DNA of 64,000 nt from Gymnorhina tibicen. Its lineage: Eukaryota > Chordata > Aves > Passeriformes > Artamidae. Each line of letters begins with the position of its first letter. The stretch's first letter is position 1. The notes under the pieces were generated by a model. The model ran no database searches and was not told the DNA's origin. It saw only the letters and a list, made by a program, of their open reading frames with translations. Shown one piece after another: positions 11,271-22,924 of the stretch. Made by a program: the position numbers and the translations under genes. The stretch is taken from the NCBI GenBank assembly GCA_013399875.1, contig VXAZ01003882.1, forward strand, positions 62,001 through 126,000. Direction: 5' to 3'.

Positions 11271-12659
11271 CAGCACCCTTTTTTCCTGGCCATCCTTGTC
11301 CTGCATGTTAAATAGGCCTGATCATGCTCTTGCAGAAGGGTGCTTCAATCTGAGTTTATAGGCCAAATATCTCACTACAATCCATCTATCTGGATGAAGC
11401 AGACACTGTTGCCTTGGTGATGGGACTTCTCACCCTCTGGGCTGCAGGGAGTACAGCACATGCTTTCTCCGTCTCTGGGAATGTGAGATAAGCCAAAAGG
11501 ACAAGTAGGGCTGGTGGGACCTGTAAACATTTTCAGGACAGTGATCCACAGTCTCCCAGCAGTCAGGAATAAGAAGCTTCCATGGATTGTGAGCTTGATG
11601 GATTGTGAGGCTGCTCATCCTTACAACAGCCTCCTGAAGTATTGGGAATTTGTATGCTGGATAAAAAGTAGCCATGTCAAACTCTTTGGGGTGAAAACAT
11701 GGGAAAAACGGTATCTCTGTATATCTCTGAGGTAGGCATCTGCTGGATTACCATACTGATATGCACACATGAGTATCCTCAGAAGACATAATTCTCTTAA
11801 AGTTGCACTTTGATGTACTCTGTGGGGAGGGGTCATACCTGAGAGGTCTCACCAAAGCAGGTCGGTGAGATACAGCACGGAAAGGAACCTGGCCCCATGG
11901 GTCACAGACAAGCTGTGCCATGGATGTTGCCCTGTGACATTTTGACAAGCCACTGCACTGTACGTCCAAGAACAGCAAAGTGTCTGGTATTGCTTTAGGG
12001 GAAGAGAAAAGTTGCTTAACCTGAATTGTTGCTGAATAGAGTCTCAACTATAAGTTAACATCGAAGGCTTTATCCTCAGTTTTCTCTAACATCTCTAACC
12101 TCATTATGTGCAGGCAGTGCACATAACCAGGTACAGCAGCTACCTTTCATTTCAGCTAAGCCTCAAAGCTGGTCCCAAACCCCAGAACAAAAGCTCTTTT
12201 CTCTCTTATAAAAGACAGGAAGGCTTTACAAGGATGTAAAGGCATCTGGTGTGTTTTTGTAGCACACCTTAAACATTTGATGCAGTTACTGTTCTGCTGG
12301 GAGCCTCGACAGGCAGCAGTGCTGGAATGTGTCTGGATGCCATAGGCAGCATGTCAGTCCTGGGCAAGGAAAGGGCCCTGGGACTCTGACACCATGCAGT
12401 GCACCATCTAAAATGGGGCTCTGGTCCGCTGAACTGGAGCACACAATGAATGTAATGAAAAAGACAGCGTTGGTTTCCCCCCCCCCATTCTTTGGAAACA
12501 CTGATGGGATTTTGTGTCAGCTTTGACCTGAGAGGGAGGTCATGGTTACCCCACGTACAACCAGAGGGCATATACAGGAGGTGGGAAGTGGAGGTATGAG
12601 GAGACGTCAGTGTAGAGCAGCTGCATGAAAAGATCTGCAATCAATCACAGCCTAATTTC
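11271..12659. other. No gene recognised; unique sequence left of a CR1 copy
   Basis: No exon or repeat body found. A 28-base word at 11324-11351 recurs with one mismatch at 15136-15163 (see findings). A minus frame of 123 codons at 12269-12640 has no recognisable feature. A run of nine or ten C is at about 12478-12487. Confidence 0.5.
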
Positions 12660-13617
12660 TGTTTTTCAGTGCATTCTCAGTTTGGATATGGTGATCAGTG
12701 CTAACAAATATTTGGACCCAATTCTCAAAGGAATACTGAGTAAGTTTGCCAGCAACACTAAACTGGGAGGAGCTGTTGACTCCCTCAAGGGCAGACAGTG
12801 CCTGCAGAGAGACCCCGACAAATCAGAGGACTGGGCAATCACCCAGTGTAAGAACTTTAAAAAGGGCAAGTGCCAGATTCTGGACCTTGGATGGGGCCAC
12901 CCCAGTTGTGTGCACAGAGTAGAGAATGAGAGGCTGGAAAGAAGCGCTGTGGAAAGGGACCTGGGGGTCCTGGCTTAGGGCAAGTTGAACGTGAGTCAGC
13001 AGTGCCCTGGCAGCCAGGAGGGCCAAGCATGTCCTGGAGGCAGCAGGCACAGCATGGCCAGCCGGGCAAGGGAGGGGATTGTCCCGCTCTGCTCTGCACT
13101 GGGGCAGCCTCACTTCAAGTGCTGGGGGCAGTTTTGGGCACCACACTATGACAGAAATGTTAAGCTGGTGAAGAGCATCCAAAAGAGGGCAACAAAAATG
13201 CGAAGCCATATGAGGAGTGGCTGAGGTCATTTGGTCAGTTCAGCCTGGGGAAGAAGAGACTGAGGACAGACCTCATTGCAGTTACAACTTTCTCATGAGG
13301 CAAAGAGGAGGAGTAGACACTGATCTCTTCTCTGTGGTGACTAGTGACAGGACTCAAGGAAACAGCATGAAGTTGTGTCGGGGGAGGTTTAGGTTGAATA
13401 TCAGGAAAATGTTCTTCCCCAGAGGGTGTTTGGGCACCAGAACAGGCTCCCCGGGGAAGTGGTCACAGCACCAGCCTGACAGAATTCAAGAAGCATTTGA
13501 ACAGTACTCCTGGGCACATGGCATGACTCTTGGGGATGGTCCTGTACAGGGCCAGGAGTTGGACTCGATGATCCTGATGGGTCCCTTCCAGCTCAGCATA
13601 TCCTATGATTCTGTGAT
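12660..13617 (+). mobile_element. CR1 LINE fragment, 5'-truncated, 3' end intact
   Basis: A dead non-LTR retrotransposon fragment of about 960 bases. It encodes eroded remnants of the C-terminal part of the CR1 reverse-transcriptase protein. The frame beginning near 12665 reads ILSKFASNTKLGGAVDSL and later VERDLGVLA before an in-frame TAG at 12976. Further on, in another frame, comes DLFSVVTSDRTQGNSMKL. The pieces lie in at least two frames with stops, so no functional protein is possible. The 3' end has the CR1-type tail (ggagttggactcgatgatcc ... ATTCTGTG at 13608-13615). The 3' 180 bases resemble the copies at 50786-50980 (+) and 60013-60757 (-), suggesting one subfamily. 5' truncation is usual for CR1. 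Confidence 0.92.
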
Positions 13618-14959
13618 ATGCTTGCCATGTTTGCTGAGTGCTTGCAAATTCTGTTCATGGATGTGTCTGCTTGATCTAGGAGCTCCTTCTGTGCCAAGCC
13701 TCTGGTCCCCGTCAGAGGCTGTGCTGGTACGGTGGCATCACGCCTCCGTGTGAGCCCTCAGCTCTCCTCCCAGGGAAAACAGGGTCTGCCAAGAGAGCTG
13801 ACTCGTGCCCAAATCTCCCTCCCTGTCTGGACTTGGCTCCTCATCTTAGACAGTCAGGGAAAATCCACACCTGTTTGGCTGCAGTGATGAGGGGAAGCCT
13901 TGTACTAGTGGAAGGGATTTCTTTTTAATGAAATATAACTTCAGAATCTCAGGCACTTAGAGTCACTAAAAATTAAACAGCATTTTGCCCAAAGTAGGTG
14001 TTTTGACCTAACAAAATTGTAAGAGTAACTGAAGACACTTGCTTTGAGTTAACATAGTGAGTAGGGCTTAAAAGACATTAAACCTATCACTGCCTGTACT
14101 TTAAAGAGGCTAAAAGAATTTCTTTTTGAAACTTCTGCATACTACAGCTGTGCCCTGTTCAACACTGGCCATGTTGTAGAGGAGAGGGAGTTGTGCTTCA
14201 CTGAACCTGAGCACAGTCACTTGCAAAATCTCTGCAGAACCTCTGAAGGAGAAAGCACCATGTCAGTGCAAGGCACTGTTATTACAAAACAAGGGAAAGA
14301 GCTAACAATGTTTCTTTGAGGATGAACATTTAGAAGCTTTGAAAACCTATTGCATTTTTGTGAAGATAGTTCTAGCATATTTTGTCCCGCCCAGCTCTGT
14401 GACTTGTGATGCTAATGTAAAATAAGGAAAAACAATGCCTATTGGAGCATAAGTAAATGAAAATGGTGGAATTATGAATTATGCTGAGGAAAATACAGAA
14501 ATGTTCAACAAATGTTTTGGTTTGCATGTGGGAAAATATCAGTGCCATCTTACAGTCTATATCAATGGGAAAATATTCCCCACTTGATCTTTCCCAGAAG
14601 AGAATTTAAAACTGTAATTTTGAGAAGAGCTATCCTAGGAACCCCTTGTTGATATTTCAGAAAACTTGAAACACCAGAGGAATTCCAGAGAGCTATAAGT
14701 TAATGTTGTGTCACTAACAATGTGATAGCCTGGCAATGGTCTTGGCCTCGTCAAGGAATAGCTGATGTAGAAGTCATATAAGCAAAATTAAAGGAGATGG
14801 AATACAACCAGCGGCACTCATTAGGATGTTAGAGAAAATAATTGTATTGATAATATACTTGGACTTTAGTTAGAAATAAAACTTGGTACCACATGAGATC
14901 TTGACATATGTAACCCAGCTGAGAAATCATCACAGATGCCAGTTTATAGAGAGGACATA
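13618..14959. other. No gene recognised
   Basis: AT-rich unique sequence with no open frame of interest, no CpG patch and no recognisable repeat body. Nothing further seen. Confidence 0.5.
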
Positions 14960-15110
14960 CAAAGATTGGTTCTTCCCCATGGGATTGAACTATTTTTATG
15001 TCAGTGACCTGAAAGGGAGCTTTAAACAGCGACTGACTGAATGTGTAGATGGTACAATGTCTGGGGAAGTGGAGAACAGGCTACTTGAGGAAGTGAGATT
15101 ATTCATCTGG
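14960..15110 (+). mobile_element. Possible very old LINE remnant
   Basis: The plus frame reads NYFYVSDLKGSFKQRL followed by ECVDGTMSGE. This has the rhythm of the CR1 'FN-F-NDL ... K-ADDTK' segment seen intact in the younger copies, with most residues changed. The likeness is weak and read by eye, and random sequence could give it. Confidence 0.25.
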
Positions 15111-15135
15111 CTTTAGTATGGCATAGCTGGAAGCA

Positions 15136-15194
15136 ATGCTCTTGCAGAAAGGTGCTTCAATCTTCAAACCTTTCACCCCAGGGACAGCGTGACT
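15136..15194. repeat. Two short words shared with distant sites in the window
   Basis: Bases 15136-15163 match 11324-11351 at 27 of 28 positions. Bases 15169-15194 match 18245-18270 at 26 of 26. All copies are in the same orientation. The match stops abruptly at both ends of each word. They may be fragments of an undescribed old repeat, or patches copied during break repair. Confidence 0.6.
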
Positions 15195-15319
15195 GACTTT
15201 GTCCTGAGAAATTTGACTCTGGAAGACTAGAGGATTAAAGAGAAAAATCTGCTGGAAAGCAGACCCTCATGTGATGCTGCAACGTGAAATGACTTCAGCA
15301 GATCCTTGAACTGATCCTG

Positions 15320-15339
15320 TTATATATATATATATATAT
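15320..15339. repeat. (TA)10 microsatellite
   Basis: Twenty bases of uninterrupted TA dinucleotides. Confidence 0.95.
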
Positions 15340-16233
15340 GCTTAAAAAGTATGAGTAAACATATCATGTAACTTCTGGATTTGTCCCTGGTCTAACAATT
15401 TTGGAGCACAGCATCCATGCTGGTATCTACATCTCTCCAAAGGACTGGTCTGAAGAACCATGAAAATGCTTAACAAATTAAAACTTTATAAGGAAACAGT
15501 CATTGATAACAGTCTGCTTGGCAAAGGATAAGAGTGGTCTGAATATAGTCTGTAGATAGTTATATGAGATTTTTATATGCACAAGCAATAGTGAGATCTT
15601 AGCTCTCCTGGACAAGAGGGAAACTAAGTCCAAAAAACTAGACAAATCCATGCTAGAAGAAATAAAATAGCTGTCTTTAACTGTGATGGTAGCTAAGCCT
15701 TGGGATGAATTTAAAATGTGGACAGAGATTTGCCGTCACCACTTTCCAAATCAAGCTGGATGTGGAAAATAATAAAAAATAGCCCATGGCCTAAGAGCTG
15801 AGGTCTGCACTGAGCTGGGAGTTCAGTGCCTGACAAATGCCTCCATCTGGCCTGAAAATCCGCAACTAAGCTTTGGCAGCGACTGAGTTTTGGCTGGCGC
15901 CTAAGTCTGTGCAGCATGAGCGGGGCGGGGGCTGCCCTGTGACCGAACTGGGCCCTGCTCCTCCCTGCTCGGATCCCACCCAGCCTGAGGGAGTGCACTG
16001 CGTTGTCCAGGGTCAACAGCGCTCCAGAAATAGCAGCCAAAAAGTTAATGTTTCCTTGCTAATCCGTTCAAGAGAGAGGAGAGGGGCTGAAGGGGAAGTC
16101 TAGCACTGTGCCTGTGTTGTTTGGGCTCTCCAGCTGGCAGGTTTGGGAGCCAACAATCCCTCTGTCTGAGACAGCAGCTGGGATACAATTGTTCCCAGTT
16201 ACATGTAGGTGAGTTGAAGAGGATGTCACCAGC
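15340..16233. other. No gene recognised; minor GC-rich patch at 15860-16040
   Basis: Mostly AT-rich. Around 15860-16040 there are scattered CpGs and open frames on both strands (minus frame of 109 codons at 15711-16040, beginning at a TTG rather than an ATG). There is no donor or acceptor of note and no recognisable protein segment. I treat the frame as a by-product of GC content. Confidence 0.45.
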
Positions 16234-16395
16234 TCACAGACTCATAGGATACCTCAGGTGGGGTGGGACCTCAGAAGGTTATCTATTCCAACCTCCTGCT
16301 CCAAGCAGGGTCATGGAGAGGTTTTTAAAATGTTCCTGCCTTTGAACAGCAGAGCCTCCTCTAGCTGTTTCTGGATCAGCCCTGCCAGAAACAAC
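16234..16395 (-). mobile_element. Short CR1 3'-end fragment
   Basis: Read from left to right, the plus strand shows the reverse complement of a CR1 tail: 'actcataggatacc', then 'gggtgggacctcagaag', then 'ctattccaacctcctgctcc'. The element therefore lies on the minus strand with its 3' terminus near 16234. Only about 160 bases are recognisable, and the distal boundary is vague. Confidence 0.65.
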
Positions 16396-17739
16396 TTAGC
16401 TGAGAGGCTGGAACAGATTTTTTAAGTGGTGTATCATTCCCTTCAGATAACACAATATACACGTTGACTAACCTGCCCACATTTCTCTCCTTCCCTTCCA
16501 CATTTCTGATTAAGAACATGGGCTAAAGGTTTCAGAAACAGCAAAGAAGCTTAAAAACCCACTGGCTCTTCAGAGCACTTGAAAATGTCCATATCAAGTC
16601 AGAGCATGTGGATGATTATGGTGGGAAGCAGCATCCACCTGTGCTGAATGCAGGATGCAGCAAATGCAATGGGGCACTTTCAATGCCAGTTGATTTGCCC
16701 ACCGGCATGAGGTGTTTCCTGGACTATCAGGATTTCTTCCACAATGCAAATGCACTGACCTCTCCTTTCTGCAAATTCATTGCCCTTCTGAGCCCATACT
16801 GGAATACAGGGTGAGAAGTGGGGGCATAGAGACGTGAGAAATGTATTTGAGCACAGAGAGAACATCATTGAAACTGCTTTCTTTTCTGAGCTGATGCTTT
16901 TCACTGGGGCTCAGAAAACTTGATTTGGCACTATTCACTGCTAAGTTTTCCATACCAACCGCAGCTGAGCTTTGTTTAAATGAGGCTTGCTGAAGCTGTG
17001 CTGAAAGTGAGTTTAAAGGTTCACAGTCTTTGGAGTGGATCCAGGCAGTTCTTTGTGCCTTCAACTCCCTTAGAAACTGTGGAGGGCTGGGGGCCGGGAG
17101 AAGATTTGCATGAGCAAGTTCTCCCCTTGGCTTGAATGCAAAGGGGAGCAGTGAGCAGCGGCAGAAATTGACCACAATGGGCCGGATTCTTCCTCCTCCT
17201 CTGGGCCCTCTTATCTGCATCTCTGCTATTTTGACTTGATAGCACTCAGTACACATGTAAGTGGTGGTACAGGACGCAAGCAACGAGGAATCAAGCACCA
17301 GGAGAAGCAGTTAGGGATAAGAAATGATGACACCAGCTTTGTACCTCAGGTTGTGGCAGTTGGAGAGGAGACGCTAATTTTGCTCAAATAATTTAAGTAG
17401 CAAGTCACCTTTGGCCCCTGTAAAGAGCCCCTACCACTAACGACAGCTGCACCTGTGGTGTTGAATGCCCCATGTGCTGCTGTGCACAGAGCAGCCACTG
17501 CAGAAAATACACAGTGTCCCCCCAGCTTTCTTCTGCAGTAACGTCCTTGCTGAGGAAACAAGCTGCTGAACCAGTGTGAAAGTATTTTTATTGTATCTGT
17601 GGTCCCTTTGTTCTCCATTCTCTAAGGAGAAAAAGAGTCTGGTCACCCTGTGACCTTGAAGCCCACAGACAACTTCAGATTTACACAAGAAATACCACCC
17701 AGGCTAGAAACCGGTCTCTAGTCTGAGTACGAGAAGGAT
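16396..17739. other. No gene recognised
   Basis: Unique sequence. A minus frame of 173 codons (16777-17298) has no signal peptide, repeat or motif and overlaps other open frames. No defended exon or repeat. Confidence 0.5.
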
Positions 17740-18085
17740 TAGTTTAATAAAAGATGACTTTACCTTCCCCGAAGGAATCATCTTCTTCTCCGGGTGCAGC
17801 CAAATCTTCTTGGGAGTGCAGCATCGTGGCAAGGACGCAGCTCGGGGAGCAGCCAGAGCCGAGTGCTCGAACCTGTTCCTACGCTACAGTTCGACTGTTT
17901 CCTTTCACCAGTTTCCTAAACATTTTGGTGGTAACAGCTTCCGCATCTGCACTTGCGAAAACAATCTCATTCACACAAACGACGCCTCTTGTTTTTACAG
18001 TCAGCCTTTGAGATGAGCTTTCAGGTGGGGTGACCTTACTGCTGAGAGAGAGGTTGATTTTGAGAGCAGAGGAGGTAGGACAGGC
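17740..18085. promoter_or_regulatory. CpG-retaining patch with long minus-strand frames
   Basis: CpGs are frequent here compared with the flanks. On the minus strand one frame is open from 18085 to 17882 (68 codons), is closed by TAG at 17881-17879, and continues open in the same frame to 17764, where a donor GAAG|GTAAAG occurs. The plus strand also has an 85-codon ATG frame (17754-18011). CpG retention suggests germline hypomethylation, as at promoters, or coding constraint. It could be a small alternative promoter, an exon, or a decayed retrocopy. Confidence 0.35.
17764..17824 (-). CDS. Candidate alternative first coding exon (unidentified)
   Basis: Product not recognised. On the minus strand ATG at 17824-17822 (A at -3, a fair start context) opens 20 codons, MLHSQEDLAAPGEEDDSFGE, plus one base. 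The frame runs into the donor GAAG|GTAAAG at 17764/17763. The peptide is acidic. The intron phase is 1, the same as the candidates at 58969-59044 and 1212-1299. An in-frame TAG 54 bases upstream means that if translation occurs it begins at or near this ATG. Chance is a real alternative, and no partner exon was found. Confidence 0.22.
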
Positions 18086-19188
18086 TCAAAACGCAACCTG
18101 CCCTGTTGCTGAATGCCATAGCTGCCAGCGGCAGCCCTGTCAGCCCCGGGTGTAAGAGTTTTGCATATGAATGGAAATGTTTTCTGGTGACAGAGGCAGA
18201 GCCGGGGAACAACTCACCCTGCTCGGACTGCAGAGCAACTCCTCCCTTTCACCCCAGGGACAGCGTGACTCGAGGAAACCCCCAGGCTCTCTCAGTGTCA
18301 TGTGTTCATGGAACTAATTTTTCTTTTAGCACTGCAGCAGTGACATCAGTTCCTCACTCACACTGGGGTGGCCCATAGCAATGGCCATGTGAACAAGCTG
18401 GAAAGCACGGCAGGTGTCCCACGGGCAGATGCCTTGGCAAGGACATGGTTCTCACAGTTACACTTATCCAGGTCACAGCCTGTGGTGTGTTACCAAACCT
18501 AAGGACCTTCCTGATCAGGTGTACAACAGAGCAACACCAAAGTAAAACTTGCTGTCTGCCAACAACAGGCATTTTATGTATCTCTGTCACCACTACTTTG
18601 GCATCACACTGGCCCGTTCTGTCACTGTGTTTCCTGAACTTTATAAAGCAAGTTGACTCCTTTGTGTCAGGTCCCTCAGTTTATGAGAGGACCTTACCTA
18701 CAAACTAACTTAATCTAAACTTGTACAAAAATACGTTTGGCCTTTAGGTAGTGTCTGAGCCTTGCATAGCCCTGCTGTCTTGATTGGTGCACTCAGGGAT
18801 ATTTCATATGCGTGTCTGTCCACTGTGGGGCCTACCACTGGCAGTCCCCCACAGCTCTGCTATCAGAAGTTAGACTGCAATGATGGTAAACCTGTCCCGA
18901 GCAGTGATTACTCAGTCTAGTAATTGCATGTGTCACCACACCCTTGGAAGCGAGACTCCAGCACAGCAGCCGTGTTCGCTGCAGCTTCCGGCAGATGAGT
19001 CACAAGTGGATATAATGAGCTCTTCTCTAGTTGTTATGTTGGGATTTTTTAAAGCTCTCGAAGTGGGTGTCTGCAAGGCACTGCACAACTTGAACTAAAG
19101 ATGGGACAAGTCCATTTGAAGCACCTGATCTCACTCCAGCCCAGGCCACATTCATTAGCAAATCCTATGGCAGCACTTTGGTCCTCAT
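18086..19188. other. No gene recognised
   Basis: Unique sequence. The 26-base word at 18245-18270 repeats the one at 15169-15194. A minus-strand donor word (CAGG|GTGAGT) ends near 18217. No convincing exon accompanies it. Confidence 0.5.
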
Positions 19189-19284
19189 ATGAAGGTGAAA
19201 AGACCCTTCCAAGCTCATGTACAGCCTTCCTCTGGGATGAAGGTGAAAAGACCCTTCCAAGCTCATGTACAGCCTTCCTCTGGG
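19189..19284. repeat. Perfect tandem duplication of a 48-bp unit
   Basis: The unit at 19189-19236 (begins atgaaggtgaaaagaccc) is repeated without change at 19237-19284. Identity of both copies means the duplication is recent or the local assembly is wrong. Because 48 is a multiple of three, it also duplicates 16 codons in any overlapping frame. No gene is recognised here. Confidence 0.97.
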
Positions 19285-22200
19285 TACAGGGTCCCTGGAA
19301 AGTGGTGCTGCATCCCACCTGCTCATGCCTCCCCCTTGCTGTCCCATCAGGTGCCTTGATTGCATAATCTGGGAGTTGCTGCCTTGCCAGGGTTGGGAAG
19401 CTGTATTTTCCTAGGTGGATGGATGTGGTTGAAGCCAAGAGCATCCCAGGACTGCTTTTTAGTGGGGCATTGTGGTTCGTCTGCTGGGTTGTTCCTCTGC
19501 CAAAGCAGCAAGACTCCTTAAGGAACTCCATTCCCAAAAGGCCGCCCTCGTACTTGGCTTTGCTTTAAAATTACACTTGTTTAAATCCCCACAGAGATGA
19601 CAGCTTGGCCCAACAGGCAAGAGAGAGGACTTGTTTCTGACCCTGCTGGACATCCTTGGGGAAGTCACTTCTCCTTTCTAGACATCCTCCCTCACCCTTT
19701 TTCTTGCTCTGCTTATTTGAAATGATTTTTTCAGGCAAGGACCATCTCTGTTTAGATGGTAGCTGCTCCCTGTTGTGCTCAACGAAAGCATCCCTCTGCC
19801 TCAGTACGGCCCTCCAGCTGCTGAGTAGGTGAAGAAAGTCATAAAAAGAGAGAAACACTATTATTAGGTGATGAGGGGAAGCAGAGAAGAAGAGGGGATC
19901 AGCAAGAGAGAGAGGTATGAAAAGAAGAATAGTAAGACACCTGAAAGCTGCAGAGGAAAAGAATCAATCTGGAGGGAAGGGGTGCTGGCATAGGAGGCTG
20001 GGAGCTCTCCAGGCACTGCCTCCCAGGGTCAGGCCTGGGAACCCCTGAGCTTGCAGAAGCTGGCACAGCCAGCACGTGCAATGATTGCTGGGCGTGAGGG
20101 AAAGGAGAAGTGCTGAAGGAAAAACAGCCACAGGGTGTATCTTGCCTTAAAGCTTCCCGGCAAGACCCACTCCCGGCAATGGGCAGCCGCTGCCCACGGT
20201 TTCCTTGAAAACAGCAGGAAGTGGTTGGCAGAAATATTGAGCCCCTGTAAAGTCAGTGGCTGAACTGCCCCGGGGTGCTGTGGAGCATGTCAGTCTCTGA
20301 GGACTGGGATGGGCCAGAAGAGGCTTCTGCTCTGCTGACGAAGGTTTTTGGGTTTGATTAGAAAAAGTTGTGAGATGAATGATGCTACAAATACAGATGT
20401 GACTACTCAAACCAGACAGACAGCCTAACAAGAAGAATCACACAGAAGATACACTGCAACAGCAATGCTAACTTTCCTGTGTTGTCCTGCAACTGGAGCT
20501 CATTTGTAACTTGGGCATGGGAAGTTTTAGCCACTTACTGCTTCCTTCAGAAACGTGAAGGAGCAAGCCACACTGTCCTGGTTATTGTGGCAGCTCCCTT
20601 TTATGCTGCATTTCCCTGGGACTTAAAGCTATTTCCTTACCCACTGTTTTCAGTCAGCCTCTCCAGATGCCTGTTACCTTGACAGCCCTTTTTTCTTTTA
20701 TTTTCGGGAATTAAAAGGCATCAAAAGCTGTCCTCTCTCCTGAAAACAACTGTCACCAGAATTAACACAGCAGTCGGGCTGGTGATGAATGGCAATGACT
20801 CAGCCTCCATTGCAGATGCACAAAGAGGAGTTGCTTTGATTCTTTCCCGTTTGCCACATCGTCCCTTGACAGCAGCCTCACCTACATTGCACGCAGCATG
20901 TAATGTTCCTCCAGAGACCTGTCCCCCAGGGGAGCACAGCGCTCTTTCCCTCGAGGCAGGATAAATTAACATGGACAAAAACAGTTCACCTCACTGTGAT
21001 GCCCAGGTTCCCCCTCTCCCTGCTCCATCTTTGCCTTTGGGGCAGCAGGATTTTGCCCTGGCAGTTTGTGTGGCCGTGTCTTTGCTGCTTACTGATCTCA
21101 ACCATGAGCCTAACAAAGTGTCTTGCTCCCTGCTTTATTTTGTAGCATATCTGTGGTTTTTCCCCTCTGTACCCACAAGAAGTATTTTTTTCTCATTCTT
21201 GCTGAGCTGTGTTGAAGCACAGTAACTTCTTTCCACCTGTTGGCTTAAAAAGCCCCACTCCACACCAAAAAAAGACAAAAAAAACCCCGATCAATTTGGC
21301 ATCCACTGCAAAACTCTCACGTGCATATTTTTCATGTAACCACATACGATGCTGCTCTCAGGAAAAGCCACCACCCATCTTCTAAGAACCTGTCAACAGG
21401 GGAGCCTGCAGAGATGTCAAAAACAAGGGTGGATCAAGTAAAAGGAGACAACTTTTACAGCAGCTTCTTTAAACTACTCCAACCTTACTCTTCTTCCCCC
21501 TGCAACTTAGTTTATTAGAATTTCTGATCCAGGAAAAAGTCAAGTGTTCTGATGTTTTATCTTCAGATACAGGACTAAAAGCCATTCCTAATGAAAAAGA
21601 AGTGTAAAAAATTGTGCCATTTGGAAGTTTTGGGGTTGTGTTAATTCAACTCTACCTTAAATTACCAACACCTCCACAAGCAGCAGGAGAGATGAGTTGG
21701 CCATTTTCTGTCTCTGAAACAGCTCTGCCCTATTCACATCTCCTCCTATTCAAGGAGATTCTCAAGATACAGATTCTCAAGTCGCAGGGGGTAGTCAGTG
21801 CCCTGCTTTGCTCTGAGGCTATTTCAGGAGTGAAAATTACATTTGGGGGGATAATCTACATGAAAAACAAGGGGGGATAAAAAGCTGATAAATGAAGGGC
21901 AGATGACCCTGAGGAGGAGACAGTATGAAAGAGAACCTAGAAGAAGGTGGCTGACACTGGTCAGTTTGGGAAAGGGAGTGTTCACACGCATTTGGAGTAC
22001 TTGTAAAAGTTCTGCTCTGGATATTGCTGCAGTTTCAGTTCTCCACCAAAACACGCTCCTCAGAAACCTGATAAATAGAGTTACAATAACTCGCCTAGTT
22101 GTTAACTCATTTGCAAGTTACAGTGACTCCAGGGACTTAGATTATGTTTAGACAGTCTGTGTCAGTGTCTGACTGAGCTCAGTATAATTTTTTCTTTCCA

Positions 22201-22924
22201 ACTCTTGAAACTTTTCGCACTTCTTTTGCCAAAAATCTAAGCCTCTTTTTTTTTTTTTTTTTAAGTGGGGCTATTCCGTTCCAGAGAAAACCTGGGAGAA
22301 TTTCTCCCTTTTACTGTCCAAAAGGAGAGTCGGCAGGCCAGGCCAGTAGAAGACATGACTCACTGCACACAGCTTCGCAGAGATTAGGAGCCCTGTGCAC
22401 AAATCTTCACAAGGCTATGAAATACACACCGTGCATTTTGGAGAGCTGAAAAAAGGGCAGGCTCCAGGAGCCATCCACCCAGCAGAGAGGACAGTAGTTC
22501 CTTAAGATCCCTGTCCTACCTTAGCTTTGTGCTCAGTTCCCCAGCAGACACACACTGCAGTGAGCGGGAACCACGGCACATGTTTTGTTGGTGCCCTGCG
22601 TGTGTCCATTCGTGTTCCCCACCCCGCTGCTGTGAGCAGTGAGCCCATCACATGCCCCAGGGCTGAGTGGCACTTGTGTCCATTCAAGTGTGACACTGCA
22701 ATCTACAACACCTAGCACATCCCACCAGCACATCAAAGGTGACTTTGGCTTCTTCCAAGACAACCTTTTTTCATTACAGTATCACTTGGCCTACTATCTT
22801 TTCATAGCAAAATATTATTTCAATTCAAAGGGAGGAAGCAAACCATGCTGGATGAAGCCCCTACAGAACGAATATAATCTTGAAAATTGTACTCAGTTAA
22901 GTCGTTCCCAAGTGTCTCATTATC
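19285..22924. other. No gene recognised
   Basis: Unique sequence with a T-run of about 14 (22249-22262). No exon or mobile element could be supported. The small GC-rich spots near 20150-20200 and 20850-20950 have open frames on both strands but no recognisable protein segment. Confidence 0.5.

Noticed and set aside
13217..13753. 178-codon plus frame
   Set aside because: It is a shifted reading of the CR1 fragment and its flank, not a host gene.
15711..16040. 109-codon arginine-rich minus frame
   Set aside because: Begins at TTG, not ATG. Its composition simply reflects local GC content, and there is no splice support.
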